From assembly GCF_910589235.1 (NCBI RefSeq), contig NW_025813595.1:4030001-4094000 (forward strand): a stretch of 64,000 nucleotides of DNA, read 5' to 3'. Origin of the DNA: Vespa crabro. Lineage: Eukaryota; Arthropoda; Insecta; Hymenoptera; Vespidae. The translations under genes were made by a program, and so were the position numbers. The notes beneath the pieces are model-generated. The model saw nothing but the letters and a program-made list of their open reading frames with translations, searched no databases and was not told where the DNA came from. Positions 27,389 to 44,039 of the stretch are shown piece by piece (the stretch's first letter is position 1; each line of letters begins with the position of its first letter).

Positions 27389-29236
27389 TAATAACGATAA
27401 TAACATTAATAATATCAGTAATAATAACAATAATTTCAATAATAAAGATAATAACGATAATAATAATAACAACTATAACGATAATAACGAATATGATGTT
27501 ACGAATGTTAATAATATTAACAATAATAAAAACAATAATGACAATCACGATAATAAAGATAATAATAGAAGTAATAATAACAATATTAAGAATAATAAAT
27601 ATAATAACCATAATAACAATTATAATAGTAGTAATAAAAAAAGTAATAACAATAATAACGATAAAAACTAATTTAACGATAATAATAATAGTGATAATTA
27701 CGATAATATCGATAATAATAATAACTATAATAACGATAATAACGATTATAGAGATAATAATAATTATAATAATAATTACGTTATTATAGATACTAACGAC
27801 AAAATATTAATAATAATTATAACGATAATATCGGTAATAACGATAAAAATAATGGAAAAATAACAATAATATCAATAATAACGATAACAAAGATAACATC
27901 GAATTCATCGATAATAATAATAACAATATAAACGATAATATCGATCATAAAAACAACAATATCGACGATAATATCGGTAATAATAATAACAATATTGACA
28001 ATAATATCGATAATAATAATAACAGTAATAACAATAATACCGATACTAACGATAATATCGTTAATAATAATAACGATAATAATGATAAACGCGAAAAAAA
28101 CAATAACGTTATTAACGATAATATTGACAATATTAAAGATAATAATGATAATAATTTTAAAACAATGATAATTATCATAATAATAATAGTAATAACGATT
28201 ATAACGATAAAAAAATTAAAATAATAACTATAGTAAAGATAATAATAATAAAATTAATAACGTTAACAACGATAATTACGATAATAACGGTAATAATAAT
28301 AAAATTAATAACGCTAATAACGATAATAAAGATAATAATAATATTAATAATACCTGTAATATCAATTATAAAGGAAATAATATTAATAACAATATTGAAA
28401 ATAACGATAATAATAATTGTAATAATAATAGTAATAATAATAACCATTATTACGATAATAACGATAAAAATAATAGTAATAATAACATTATTACAATAAT
28501 AATGATGAAACAATAATAACGATATCCATAATAACGATAATAAAGACAATATTAACAACAATAAAATATTGATAATAACTATAATAACGACAATAAACAT
28601 AATGACGACAATAACAATAATAATAATTACGATAATAACGATAATATCGATAATAACAATAATAATAATAATAATAACGGCATTAATAAATATAATAAAT
28701 ATAATAACGAAATGGTATTATCGAAAAAATCGACAAAAGTAGTAATAGTAGTAACGATAATAACGATAATAACGAAAATAGAAATATTAATAATAAAGAA
28801 AATATCAATTTTATAGCAAATAACGATTATAACGATAATAATAATAACAATATTAACGATAATAACGATAATAGCGATTATAACGATATTAAAGACAGTA
28901 ATAATTAAAATAATAATAAAAATAATATTAACGATAACAATGAAAATAATGATAATAATAGTAGTATTAGTAACAATAATAACAATAATAACGATAATAA
29001 CGATAATAGTAGAATTAATAATAACGATAGTAATAATAATAATAATAATAATACAGATAATAACAATAATATCAATAATAATAATAACTATTTTAACTAT
29101 AATAATAATTATACTATTAATTATAATAACGATAATTATGATAATGATAATAATAATAAAAATATTAAAAATTATAATCACCAGAATAATAACAACAATA
29201 CCGATTATGATAAGATTTATATAAATAATAATAACG

Positions 29237-29272
<36 letters not shown>
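29237..29272 (+). repeat. AAT microsatellite, about 12 units
   Basis: Perfect AAT-type run at the place matching 7050-7085 of the first copy. Confidence 0.85.
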
Positions 29273-32200
29273 TCAATAATACTCACAATAATAACAATAA
29301 TAACGGTTATGAGAAGAATAATATTAATAATTATAACGATAAAAATGAAAATAACGATATAATAATGATATAATAGAATAGAATAATTACAATAATAACG
29401 ATAATAACTCTAATAATGATAATAATACTAATAATTATAACGATAATAACGATAATATCGATAATAATAATATTAATAAGAGCGATAATAACGTTAATAG
29501 TAATAAGTATAAAATCGATAGTAATGATATTAATGAAAATATCCATAATAATAATAATTAATAGAATACTACTAACGATAATAACAAGATCAATAATAAC
29601 AATAATAACTATTACAAGTATAATAACGATAATAGCAAGCATAATAATAATATCGAAAATATGGTTAATTACGAAAATAACGGTAATAATGATAATAACT
29701 ATAATAACGACAATAATAATAATAATAATAAAGATAATAACGATAATAACGATAATAGCGATTATAATAAAAACAAAATAAAGATAACAAGGATATTAAC
29801 AATAATAACATTAATAACAATTATAGCGATAATAACAATAATAACGATATTAACAATAATAATAATAACACAAATAACAATAACATCGACAATAACGATA
29901 ATTACGATAATACTAATAACAATTATAACGATAATAACAATAATAACAATAATATTAATAATATTAATAATAATGAGTACAATAATATGGATAATAGAAA
30001 TAATAATTATAACAAAATTAACGATTATACTGATTATAAAGATAATGATAGTAACGATAATAATAATTATAATAATAACTAATTACGATAATAATAATAG
30101 AAAAGATAATAAAACTAATGATTACAACCATAATAATGATAATAACGATAATAATAATAAAATTAATAACGATAATAACGATTATAACGATAATAATAAT
30201 AACAATAACATTGATAATAACGACAATAATCATAATAACTGTAATTATAATAACAATAATAACTAATAAAACGGAAATGACAATAATATTCGTAACAATA
30301 TTAACGATAATAACGGTAATGACGATAAAAATAATAACGATAATTACGATAATATCGATAATAATATTAACAATATTAACGATCATAAGCATAATAGTAT
30401 TAATAATAACATATAACGATAATAACTATAATAATAATACAAAAGAAAATAATAACAATATTAACGATAATAACGATAATAAAAAAACTATAATATCAAA
30501 AGTAGTAATAACGATAATATCGATAATAATGTCAATAAAAATACATATAATACTAATAACAATAATTACAATAATAACGATAGTAATAATAACGAAAATA
30601 ATAAGAAAAGCGGTAATAATAATAACAATAATAACAATAATAGCGATAAAAATGATAACGATAATAAAGATAATATCGATAATAATAGCAACAATATTAA
30701 CGAAAGTAACCTTAATAATAATAATAGTAAAACCGATAAAATCAATAATAACGATAGTTAAGATAATAATACTAATGATATTAACGATAATAGTAATAAT
30801 TATAATAACGATAAGAACGACAATAACGTTAATAATAATAATAATAACAATAACGAAAATAAGGATAATAATGATTATAATAATAATAATAATAACGAAA
30901 ATAAGGATAATAATGATAACAACGTAAATAATAATAACAATAATAGCGATAATGACGATTTTAACGATAATAAGGATAATAATAATGATTAAAATAACGA
31001 TGGAAACGGTAAAAACGATAATAACGAAAATAACGATGATAACGATATTAACGATAATAATAATAATCAGAATAACGATGATAACGATAATATCGATAAT
31101 AATAAAAATATAAATAATAATAATGATCGTAACGATAATAAAGATAATAATATCAGTAAGAGTAGCAATAATCATAGTAATAACTATAATAACGATAATA
31201 TCGATAATAATAACAATGACAAGGTTAATAGAAATGATAATAATAGCGATAATAACGATAATTACTATAATAATAATAACAATAATAAAGATAAAACCGA
31301 TATTGACATTAATAACAATAATAATAATAGCAACAATAACGATAATTAAGAAAATAAAAATTATAATTAAAACGATACTAAGGATAAGAACGATATCATC
31401 AATAATATTAATAAGAAATATAAAGATAATATCGATTATATTAATAAAAATATTAACAATTATATAGATAATTATAATAATAATATTAACAATAATAACG
31501 ATAATAACAATATTAAGGATATATAATGATAATAAAAATGATGATGTTTACGAATATAATAATTAAAGAAATATTATTATTACCAATAATAAGGATAATA
31601 AGAAAATCGTCGATAATAATAAAAACAATAATAATGATAATATAGATATTAATATTATCATATTAACGACAATAAGGATAATTTTAATAATAATAATAAC
31701 AATTATAACGGTTTTAACGAAATATATGATAACGATAATAACGATATTAACGATAACGACGATAATAACAATAATAATAATAATAAAAATAAAGATAATA
31801 ACGAAATTAATGGAAATAACGATAATAATAATAAATTCATAACGATAATAACGATAATAATAACAAAATTAACAATAATAACGATAATAGCGATAACAAC
31901 GTTAGTAATTCTAGTAATTATAACAATAATAATATTACTAACGATAATAACGATACCAAAGATTCTAATAATAACGATAATAACGTTGATATCGAAAATA
32001 ATAATAACAATATTAACGATAATATCGATAATAATAATAATGACAATAACAACAACAAAAAAGGTAATAACGATAATAATATACAAGATAATAACAATAA
32101 TATTAATAATAATACTATCTATAATAACAATAATAATGATAAAAATAATAACAATAATAATAAAAATAGTAACGATAATAAAGATAAAAACGATATTAAT

Positions 32201-32564
32201 AATATCAACAAAAACGATAATAACGATAATAGGGATAATAACGATAATAAAAAAATAATAATATTAATGAGAACAATAACGATGATACCGATAATAACGG
32301 TAATAATAATAATATATATAAACATAATGTCGTTAATAAGGATAGTAATAATAATATTAATAATAATGACTATAATAATGATAACATTAATAACTATAAG
32401 GAGAAAAATAACCATAAAAATTATAACCATAAAATCGATAACAACGATAATAACGGTAATATTAATAATAATAATATCAATTATAAGGATAATAAAGATA
32501 AGAACGATTATAATAAAAACAATAATAACAATAATAACTATAATAACGATATTAATAATAATAT

Positions 32565-32640
32565 ATATATTGCTATATATAGTAATATATGATAAATATA
32601 TAGATAGTGTTTATAAGGACGATATTAAATAAAAACGATA
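32565..32640. other. Non-triplet island, copy 2
   Basis: Diverged copy of the island at 10455-10530, with tattgctatatatagta, gataaatatatagat (32591) and gtttataaggacgatatta. The right half is better conserved than the left. Confidence 0.75.
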
Positions 32641-32675
32641 ATAAAGAAAATAACGATAATAACGATAATATTGAT

Positions 32676-33783
32676 AATAACGATAATAATAATACGATAA
32701 TAACGACAATACCAATAATAATAACAACGATAACAAAGATAATAACGATAATAATATTAACAATAATATCGATACCTACTATCATTCCTATAATTATAAT
32801 AATAGTAATATCGATAATAAGAATAATTACGAAAAAAACGGTAATAACGATAATAACGTTAATAACGGTAATAATTATAACAATAATGACGATAATAACG
32901 ATAATTACGATAATAATTATAATGACGATAATTATAACAATAATAACGATGGGAAAGATTATGAAGATAATAATAATAACAATTATTACGACAATAATGA
33001 TAAGAATAATAACGATAATAACGATATCAGCGATAATAATAATAATAATAATAATGATAATAACGAAATTGACCATAATTACAATAAATGGGAAATTTAC
33101 AATAATAATAAGAACAGCAATAACCATATTATCGATAATATCGATAATTACAATAACAATGACTACGATAAAAACAATAAGTACAATTATAATAATGACG
33201 ATAATACCGAAAAAAGTAATAATAATTATAACGATAAAAACGATAAGAAGAATAATAATAATAACAATAATAAACATAATTAAGATATCAAAAATAGTAA
33301 TTGTAATAATAAAAACAATAATAACAATACAAAAGATAATAACGAAATTAACGATAATAATAATATCGATAGTAAGCAAAATATCAATAATAACAATAAC
33401 AACATTAACGATATTATCGTTAATATTAACAATAATAATAACTATAATAGCGACAATAACGATAATAACAATATTAATAATAACTATAGTAACGATAATA
33501 CAAATAATAATAATTAAAATATTATCGATAATATCGTTAATAAAAATAAAAATAACAACGATAATATCGATAATAACTGTTATATTATTAATAATTACGA
33601 TAATAACGATAATAATTGTAGTAATAACAAAAATAATAACGATAATAACGATAATAACGATAATAATACGAATAATAACAGCAATAATATCTACAATAAC
33701 GATAATAACGACAATAACGATCATAACAATAATAATAATAGTAATAATAACGATGATAACGGAATTAACTGTAATAATAATAT

Positions 33784-33814
<31 letters not shown>

Positions 33815-34560
33815 AATAACGATATTAACGATAACAGTAGTAGTAATACTAACAATAATAACAATACTAACTATAAAAACGATAACAATAATAGTAATAG
33901 TAATAATAATAGCAATAATAACGATAATAAAGATAATTATAATAACAATAATAACGACAATAACGATAATAGCGATAACAATAATAACAATAATAACGTT
34001 AATAACGAAAATTTCGATAAATCTGATAATAACAACAATAATGATAACGATAATAACGAAATCATAATAATTACGATTATAAAGATAATATCGATAATAA
34101 TAATAATTATAATAATTAATATAGTAACGATATAAACGATAAGAACAATAATATTAATAAAAACAATAAAGATAATAATGATAATAATAGTAATAATAAT
34201 AATAATAACAAGGATAATAACAATAATAATAATAAGAGACTATAACAATAATTGTAAAGATAATGATAATAAAGATAATAATAATAATAATAAAAAAAAT
34301 AATAACAATAATAATGATACCAACGATAATAATAATAATAATAACAATTAAAATAATAACGATTATAACGATAATAATAATAACATAAATAACGATAATA
34401 GCGATTATAACAATAATAATAAAACTAATAATAACAATAATATCAGCAAGAACGATAAAAGATATAATAACATTAATATCGATAAAAACGATAATAACGA
34501 AAATAACGATAATAATAATAACAATAATAACTATAATAATCATAATAACAATATTAGAGT
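32676..34560 (+). repeat. Long phase-locked array
   Basis: From about 32690 to 34067 the plus strand stays in one triplet phase for about 1.37 kb, read as an Ile/Thr chain with no stop. Bases 33909-34000 match 10839-10930. No gene is called, for the reasons given for the whole array. Confidence 0.65.
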
Positions 34561-36500
34561 AATAAAAATAAAGATAAAATCGATAATAAGGACAATAATA
34601 GTAGTAATAATAACGATAATAACGATAATATCGATAAGAATTATAACGAAAATAACGACAATAATAATATTAATATTAACGTTAATAGGAATAATAATAA
34701 ATACATCGATAATAATAATAATGATAATAACGATAATTAGGATAAAAACGATAATGACGATAATAACGATAATAATAATAATAATAATAAAGAAAGTATC
34801 GGTATTAACGGTAATAACGATAATAATAATAACAATTATTACGATAATAACCATAATAGCGATAACACCGTTAATAATAATAATAATAACGATAATAAAG
34901 ATAATAACGATAATAATAGTAATATCAGTAATAATAGTAATAATAGCAATAATAACGATAATAACGATAATGACGATAATAATGACAGTATTAATAACGA
35001 TGATAAGGATAATAACGATAACACCGATTATAATAGTAAGAGTAAAATCGATAATAACGATAACAACGATTTTAATAATAATGACAATAACGGTTAAAGT
35101 GATTAAAACGATAATAACGATACTAACATAATAAAAATAAAGATAATATCGAAAATAAGGGTAATAATAATAAAATTAATAACGATAAAAACGACAAATA
35201 ATGGTAAATGTAATAACAATTATAAAGATTATAACGACAATAACCAGAATAATGATAATAAGCAAAAGAACAACAGTAGTAACGATAATAAAAATAATAA
35301 TATCAACAATTATAACGATAAGGACGCAAATAATAATAACGGCAATAACGATAAAGAAAATGTTAATAACGATAGTAATAATAAAAATAATAACAATAAT
35401 AACGATTATATCGATGCTAAGGTTAATAACCATAATATTAAGAAAAATAATGATAATAACAATAATAACTAAAATATCGATAATAACAAAAGAATGATAA
35501 TAATAAAGATAATAAAGAAAATAACGATACTAAAAATAATAATAATGATAATGAAGATAATAATAATAATTATAACAACAATAATTACGATAATATCGAT
35601 AATAATTATAACAATAATAACGATAAAGAGATAATAACGGTAATAATAATATCAATATTAACGTGAAGAATGAAATTAACGAAAATAATAATATCATTCT
35701 TAACGATAATAACGATAATAACGGAAATAGTAATCGATATAATAACAATAATAACACAAATATTGATAATAACTACAATATGGATAAAATATTAACGTTA
35801 ATAACGACAAAACAGATGATAATTACGATAATAACGATAATAATAATAGTAATAGCAACGATAATAAAAATAATAGCGTTAATAGAGGTAACTATAATAA
35901 TAATAATAATATTAATAAAATCGAAAATAACGATACTTACGGTAATAATAGTAGTAATAAAAGCAAAAATGTCAATTATAACGTTAATAATGATAATAAT
36001 GATAATAAAATCAAAAATATCAACAATAATAAAGGTAATTACCTAAATAAAAACAAACGGCAATATAGTTCATAACAAAAAAACCGTAATAACGACAATA
36101 ATAATATCAATAATAACTTTAATAATAATAATAACGATAATAACTATAATAATAAAAAAATAACAATACTAACGATAATAACGATAATAATTATAATAAT
36201 AATAAAAATAATAACGATCATAATGATACAAACGGTAATAGTAATAATAACAAATAACATAATAGCGATAATAGCGATAATAATAATAACATTAATAACG
36301 ATAAAAACGATTATAACGATATTAATATTACTGATATTAATAATAATATCAGCAAGAACGACAAAAAATATAATAACATTAATAACGATAATAACGATAT
36401 TATAGTATTAAAAATAAAGATAATACCGATAATAAGGACAATAATAATAGTAATAATAACGATAATAACGATATTAACGATAATAACGATAATAACGATA
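34430..36500 (+). repeat. G family, three copies in 2 kb
   Basis: G units (aataaaaataaagataa plus atcgataataagg or a close variant) occur near 34565, 35133 and 36410. The first and third are also preceded by tatcagcaagaacga (34441 and 36347, spacing 1,906) and by atataataacatta, which marks a local duplication. Confidence 0.7.
36050..36095. other. Short non-triplet island
   Basis: Words aaacaaacggcaatatag, ttcataac and an A run before ccgtaataacg depart from the RAY array. No second copy recognised. Confidence 0.5.
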
Positions 36501-36999
36501 ATAACGATAATAATAATAATAATAATAAAGAAAATAACCGTATTAACGATAATAACGATAATAATAATAAGAATATTAACGATAATATAAATAATATTGA
36601 TAATAAAGATAGTTATAATTATAATAATAACAATAATAACAATAATAACGGTAATACTAATAACAATAATAACGATAGTAACCAAATAACGATAATAATA
36701 ATAACAATTATAAGGATAATAACTAGAATAACGATATTAACGATAACTATAATAACTATAATAACGATAATAACAATAATAATAATAACATCAATAACGA
36801 TAATTACGATGATAACGATAGTAATAGTTACCATAATGATGATAACAAAGATGATAATAATAATAATAATAACAAAAATATTATCGATAATAAGGTTAAT
36901 TACGAAAATAACGGTAATAAACATAATAACAATAATAACGACAATAATAATTATAATAATAAGGATACGAACGATAATAACGATAATAATAAATATAAT

Positions 37000-37201
37000 A
37001 ATAATGATAATAACGTTATTAACGATAATAACGAAAGTAATAATTATAATAAGAACGATAACCTATAATAATTATAATAACGATAATTATAAGAACAATA
37101 ATTACTATAATAACGATATTAACAAAAATAATAATAATAAGAATAAAAACGATAATATAGAAATAACGATAATAATAATAACAATTATAACAAATATAAA
37201 C

Positions 37202-37256
<55 letters not shown>

Positions 37257-37570
37257 TGGATAATAACAATAATTACGATAATAATAACAGTATTAATAAC
37301 GATGATAAGGATAATAACGATAACATCGATAATAGTAATATCAATAATATCGATAATAACTATAATAACGATAAGAACGAAAATAATAATAATGATAATA
37401 GTGATAACAAATATAATAACGATAGTAATAATGACAAATATATACGATAATAACTGTAATGATGATAACAATAATGACGACAATTACGATAATATCGATA
37501 ATAATATTAACAATATAAACGTTCATAACGATAACAGTCATAATAATTACAACATGTATAAAGATAATAA
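37000..37570 (+). repeat. Block Q, copy 2
   Basis: Partner of 12000-12310, with gataattataagaaca at 37082, cgttcataacgataacag at 37520 and acatgtat at 37552. The AAT run at 37202-37255 accounts for part of its extra length. Confidence 0.75.
37202..37255 (+). repeat. Perfect AAT microsatellite, 18 units
   Basis: Fifty-four uninterrupted bases of AAT, among the longest perfect runs in the window. The matching place of block Q copy 1 (about 12150-12230) has no such run, so it expanded after the duplication. Confidence 0.9.
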
Positions 37571-37847
37571 CGATAATAATAATACTAACAGTAACAATAA
37601 TAACGATAATATTTTTAATAACGATAATAACGATACTAACGAAAATAACGACAAGAATAATAATAAGAATAAAAAAAACGATAATAACAATAATAATTAG
37701 AACAATAATAACGATATGAAGGATAATAACGATAATGATATTGACAATAATAACGATAACAACGATAAGAACGTTAATAGTAATCTCAATAATAACGAAA
37801 ATGTGGATAATAACGATAGCTACTATAATAATAATAATAATAATAAT

Positions 37848-37884
<37 letters not shown>

Positions 37885-40800
37885 TTAATAATAAAGACAT
37901 TAACGACATTAACGATATTAACGATAATAACAATAATATCGATAAGAATAAAACGATAATAACGATTACAGTAATAATAATAATATCGATAGTAACATAA
38001 GTAAAGATAATGACAATAAAAAAAATAATAATAATAACGATAAAAACGATATCAACGATAACAGCGATAACAATAATAATAACAATAATAACGATAATAA
38101 CAATTATAATGAGAACATTAATATTGATAAAAACGGTCATAACTATAATAATAATTATAACATTATTAATGATAATAACAATAAAAACGATAATACAGAT
38201 TGTAACGATAATAATATTAACGGTATTAACGACAACATTCATAATAATAATAACGTTGATAAGGATAATAACGATAACATCGGTAATAATAATATCAAAA
38301 ATATAGATAATAACGATAATAATGATAATAACGACATTTAATATAATAATAATAACGATAATAACGGCAATAATACTAATAATAATAATAAAAATAATAC
38401 TAACGTTAATGACGTTAATAAAGATAATAGTGGTAGTAGTAATATCTATATTAACAATAATAACGATAATAACGATCATAATAATATCGATAACAAAGAC
38501 AAAATCGAAAAAAATGATGAAAATATTAACGATAATATCGATAATAACAATAATAATATTAACGTTAATGTCGATAATAATAATTAATATAATGTTTATA
38601 ATAACGATAAAAACGATAATAACGATAATGACGGTAATAATAATAGTAATAAAAAGAATAATAACAATAATAAGGATAATAACGATAACAACGATAATAA
38701 CAATAACAATAATAACATTAATATCGCTAATAACTATAATAATGATGATAACGATAATAATTATATAAGTGATAGCAATAATAACGATATTTTCATTCAT
38801 AATAAAATTAATAATGTTAGAGATAATAACGATATTAACGATAATAGTGATAATAACGATAATAACGATAGTAACGATAATAATAATAATAATAATTAGG
38901 ATAATAAACATAATAATAATAACAATAATAACGATAAAAACCATTATAAAAATGAAAATAGAAGTAACAATAATAACAATAATCACGATAATAGCCATAA
39001 TAATAATTCGATAATAACGATAATAATAATAATAATAATAATAATAACGGTTATAATGACAATAACGATAATAGCTATAATAATAATAACGATAATAACA
39101 ATAATAATTATAATAATAATATTGATCGTAACAATAATAACGATAATGATGATAATAATAGTAAGAGTAATAACGATTATAACGATAATAACTATAATAA
39201 CGCTAATAATAATGAAATTAATAACGGTACTTACTTTAATAACGAAAATAATTATTGTAAATATAACGATAAAAATGATAAAACCAATAATAAATATTAC
39301 GATAATATAGTTAATGACAACAATAGTAATATTAATAATAACTATAATAACGAATATAACGATAATAAAAACAATAAGAATAAAGTCAATAACGATCCTA
39401 ACGACAATAACCATGATAATAATGACAATTATAACGAAAATAACGATAATAACGATTATAACTATTTTAAGAATATTAATAATATTAACGATAATAACAA
39501 TAATAAAGATAATAATAAAAGTAATACTATCAATAAGAACGATATTAAAGATAATAACGATAATACCGAAAATATTAATAATAATATCAATAATAATCAT
39601 AATAATAATAACGACAATAAGGGGAACGACAATAATAATAATAGTAATAATAACGATAATAAGGATAATAACGATAACATCGATAATAATAATTACAATA
39701 ATGAATATAATAACTATAATAATCATAATAATAATAATGATATCAACGATAATGAAGATGAAAACGATTACAATAATAATCATAATAACGATAATAACGA
39801 GAATAGTAATAATAAATGTAACGATAATAACGATAATAACGATAATATTGATAACAACGATAATAGCGATAATAACAATAATAATTATAAAATGAAAACG
39901 ATAATAATGATAATAAATATAATAATAATGACGAACATAGCTATAATAATAATAAAGGTAATAATAATAATAATAAAAAAGATAATAACTTTAATAACGA
40001 AAATAACGATTATAATATTAACGATAATATCAATAATATCTATAATAATAATAACACTACTAACGATAATGGCGATAAAAATAATAATAATAACAAAAAT
40101 GACGAAATTAACGATAATAACGATAATAACGATAAGAACGATAATAACAATAATAATAATATTGTTAACAAAGATAATAACGATATTAACGATATTAACG
40201 ATAATAATAAAAACAATATAAACGAAAATAAAGATAATAAAGATAATAACAATAATAATAATAATAATAACAGCAATAATATCTATAATTACGATATTAA
40301 CGATAATAACGATCATAACGATAATAATAATAGTAATTATAACGATGATAACGACATTAACTATATTATAAATATTTACAATAATAATAATATCAAAAAT
40401 AACGATATTAACGACAATAATAATAGTAATAATATCAATAATGACAATAATAACGATAATTATGTTAGCGATAATAATAATAACGACAATGATTATAATA
40501 ATAATAACAATTCTAACGATAAAAGCAATAATAATAATAGTAATTGTAATAAAAATAGCAATAATAACGATGATAAAGATAAGTATAATAACAATAATAT
40601 CGACAATAACGATAATGGCGAATAACAATAATAATAATAATAACGTTAATAGCGATAATAACGATCATAATAATAATAACAGTCACAATATTAATAATAA
40701 CAATAATAACGATAATATCGATAATAAAGATAATAACGATAATAAAGACAATAAAAATAATATTAAGTACGATAATAACGGTAATAAAGAGAATAACGGT

Positions 40801-41034
40801 ATTAACGATAATAACGATAGAAATAATTACAATAATAACGATAATGATGATAATAATAAGAATAACGATAATTATAAGAAAAATAATTACAATAATAACG
40901 ATACTAACAATAATAATAATAAGAATTACAACGATAATAAAGAAATAAACATAATAATAATAACAATTATAACTATAATAACGATAAAAACTATAAAAAC
41001 GATAATAATAATAATAATAATAGCACAAATAACG
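37571..41034 (+). repeat. Array with J and Q relatives
   Basis: Mainly ordinary array. At 38250-38370 a unit with ataacgttgataaggataat and gacatttaatataataata (acattta at 38334) matches 49199 and 58591. A microsatellite cluster lies at about 37830-37886. Bases 40780-40980 are a third relative of block Q. No gene-like sequence seen. Confidence 0.65.
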
Positions 41035-42200
41035 ATAACAACTATAATAACATTATTGATAATAATAATGATAACGAAACTAAGCTTAATAATGGTGTAA
41101 ACTATAAAAATAATAACAATAATATCGGTGATAAAGGTAATAACGGTAATAATAATAATAATAATAACGTAAATAACGATTATAATGATAATAACGTTAA
41201 TAATGCTAATAATAAGAGTAATAATAACGATAAAAGGATAATAATTATAATGATAGATGTAATAATTACAATATTTACAATAATAAAGATAATAATAATA
41301 ATAATAGTAGTAATAATAACAATAATAACAGTATTAACAATAAAAAAGATAATAACAATATTGTCCATAATAATAATAATAATAATACCGATAATAACGG
41401 TAATAACGACAATAATTATATTAATAATGATTATAATAATAATAATAACGATAATAACTGTAATAACGATATTAATAGAAATAATGATAAATATAAAAAT
41501 AATAACGATAGTGAAAAAAAAAAATTTTAATAATAACGATAATTTCTATAATAGTGATAATAATAATAACGATAATAACGATTAAATTATAATAACAATA
41601 ATAATAATATTATTATTATTAACAATATTAACGATAACAAAGACAATAGTCATAAAAAAATTAATAATAAAATAGAAAATAAGGTTAATAACGATGACAA
41701 CGATAATTATAATAACAATATTAACGATAATAACGATAATAATAATTATACGGAGTATAACAATAACGATAATGAGAATAATAACGATAATAATGATAGT
41801 AACTATAATAACGATTAAACAATAATGACGATAATAATAAATACGATAATACCGATAATAAAGATAATTACAATAATAAAAATAGTAATTATAAAGATGA
41901 TAACAATAATAACGATTGTAATGATTATAACGATAATAATATTAATAATTTTAACATAAATATCGTTAATAACGATAATTATTTTAATAGAAGTAATCAT
42001 AACAATATTAACAATGTTTGCAATAATAATGATAGTAAGGATAATAATAGTGGTAACAATTAAAGTAATAAGCAGTAATAACGATAATAACAACAATAAG
42101 GATAATAATGATAACGATATTAACGACAGTAGTAATAATAATATCGATAGTGACAATAATGACGATAATAACGAAAATAACGATAATAACGATAATAATA
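41035..42200 (+). repeat. Block N, copy 2
   Basis: Partner of 15000-16050, with aataatggtgtaaactataa near 41085 and tgtttgcaataataatgata at 42015. The ATT-rich patch at 41605-41622 is a second place where AAT turns briefly to ATT. Confidence 0.8.
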
Positions 42201-44006
42201 ATAAAATTAGTAACGATAATTACGTTAATGAAGATAACAATATTATCAATAATAACGAAAACAACGATAATAAGGATAATAGTAATAACAATAATAACGA
42301 CAATAATAATTTTAAAAATATTGATAAAAACGATAATAACAATAATAATAATAATAGTAATAATAATGAAAACTATAAAAACGATAATAACGATATTAAT
42401 AATGATAATAATATCAATAATAAAGATAATAACGGAAATAATAATAATAATAATAACAATAATAATAATTGCAATAATAAAGATAATAATGACAATAATA
42501 ATACGAATAATAATAATAATAATAATGATATCAATAATAACGAAAAGAACGCTAATAATAATAGTCATAATATCTATAATGACACTAATAACGGTAACAA
42601 CAACAATAATATATACGAAAATATCGATAATTTTGATAATGATAATATCAATAATAAGAATAATAACAATAATAATGATAATAATAACAATAATATTAAT
42701 AAAAATAATAACGATAATAACGATAATAACGATAATAACGATTATTGCGATAATAACGATTATAATAAAAATTTACGATATAAACGATAATATTAGTAAT
42801 AATAATGACGATAATAACGATATTTACGATAATAATAATAATAATAATAAACATAACAACGATATTAACGATAATATCTATAATGGAAATAACGATAATT
42901 ACGATAATAACGATGTTAACGTTAATAATAGTAAAGATAACGATAATGTCGATAATAATAACTACACTATTAATGATAATTAAGATAAAAATAATAATAA
43001 TAAGGATAATAACTGTATCAAAGATAATAACGATAATAACGATATTAACGACAATAAAACTAATAATTATAATAAGGGGTAATAAAGATTATAACGATAA
43101 TATTGATAATAACAATAATAATAATTGTAATAATTAGGATAATAATAATAATATAGGAAATAAGGATAATAATAATAACAATAATAACGATAATAACGAT
43201 ATTAATGATAATAACGACAATGATAATAATAGTAATAATAATTAAAACGATAATAACGATTATAATAATAATAATACCAAGATTAAAGATAATAACGACA
43301 ATAATAATTATGAAAATAATAATAATAATAGTATCGATAATATCGATAATAACGATAATAATAATATTATTAATAACAACAATGACAATAATAACGATAA
43401 TAAGGATAATAATAAGTATGATAAAGTAGATAATATCGACAATAGTATTAAAAATATTAATGATATTATCGATAATAATATTAACAATATTAACAATAAT
43501 ATAGATAATAATAATAATATTATTAACGATAATATATATAAAAATTATAACAATAATAGTAATAACAGTAATAACAATATAACGATAATAACGATGATAA
43601 TAATAATAACGATAATAAGGATAATAACCATAATAATAGTATTAATAATAAAGATAACAACGATTTTAACGATAATAATGACAGTAATAATAACATTAAT
43701 AACGATAATAACGATAACAATTATAATACCGATAATAGCGATAATAACAATTAAAATCCTATTAACGATATTAATATTTATAATAATAACAATTATACTG
43801 ATGATAATAATAGTAGTAATAATAACAATTATAACCCTAATATCGCTAAAAACGATAATAACGATAATAATAGTCTAATAATAACAATAATAACAATAAT
43901 AACGATAATAATGTTATTAACGATAATATCTATAATTATAATAACCATATTAATAATAATAACAATATTATCAATCAAAACAATGACGACGATAACTATA
44001 ATATCG

Positions 44007-44039
<33 letters not shown>

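Larger units (their letters stand above)
27470..32675 (+). repeat. 22-kb repeat, copy 2
   Basis: Second copy of 5390-10570. Anchors: tactaacgac 27791, V 28521, M 28712, cggttatgag 29304, the 65-base identical stretch 29671-29735, gaaagtaacc 30702, taaggataagaacgatatca 31379, gataaatatatagat 32591. The offset moves between 22,230 and 21,911, reflecting several indels. It lacks about 320 bases corresponding to about 8040-8360. Confidence 0.85.
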
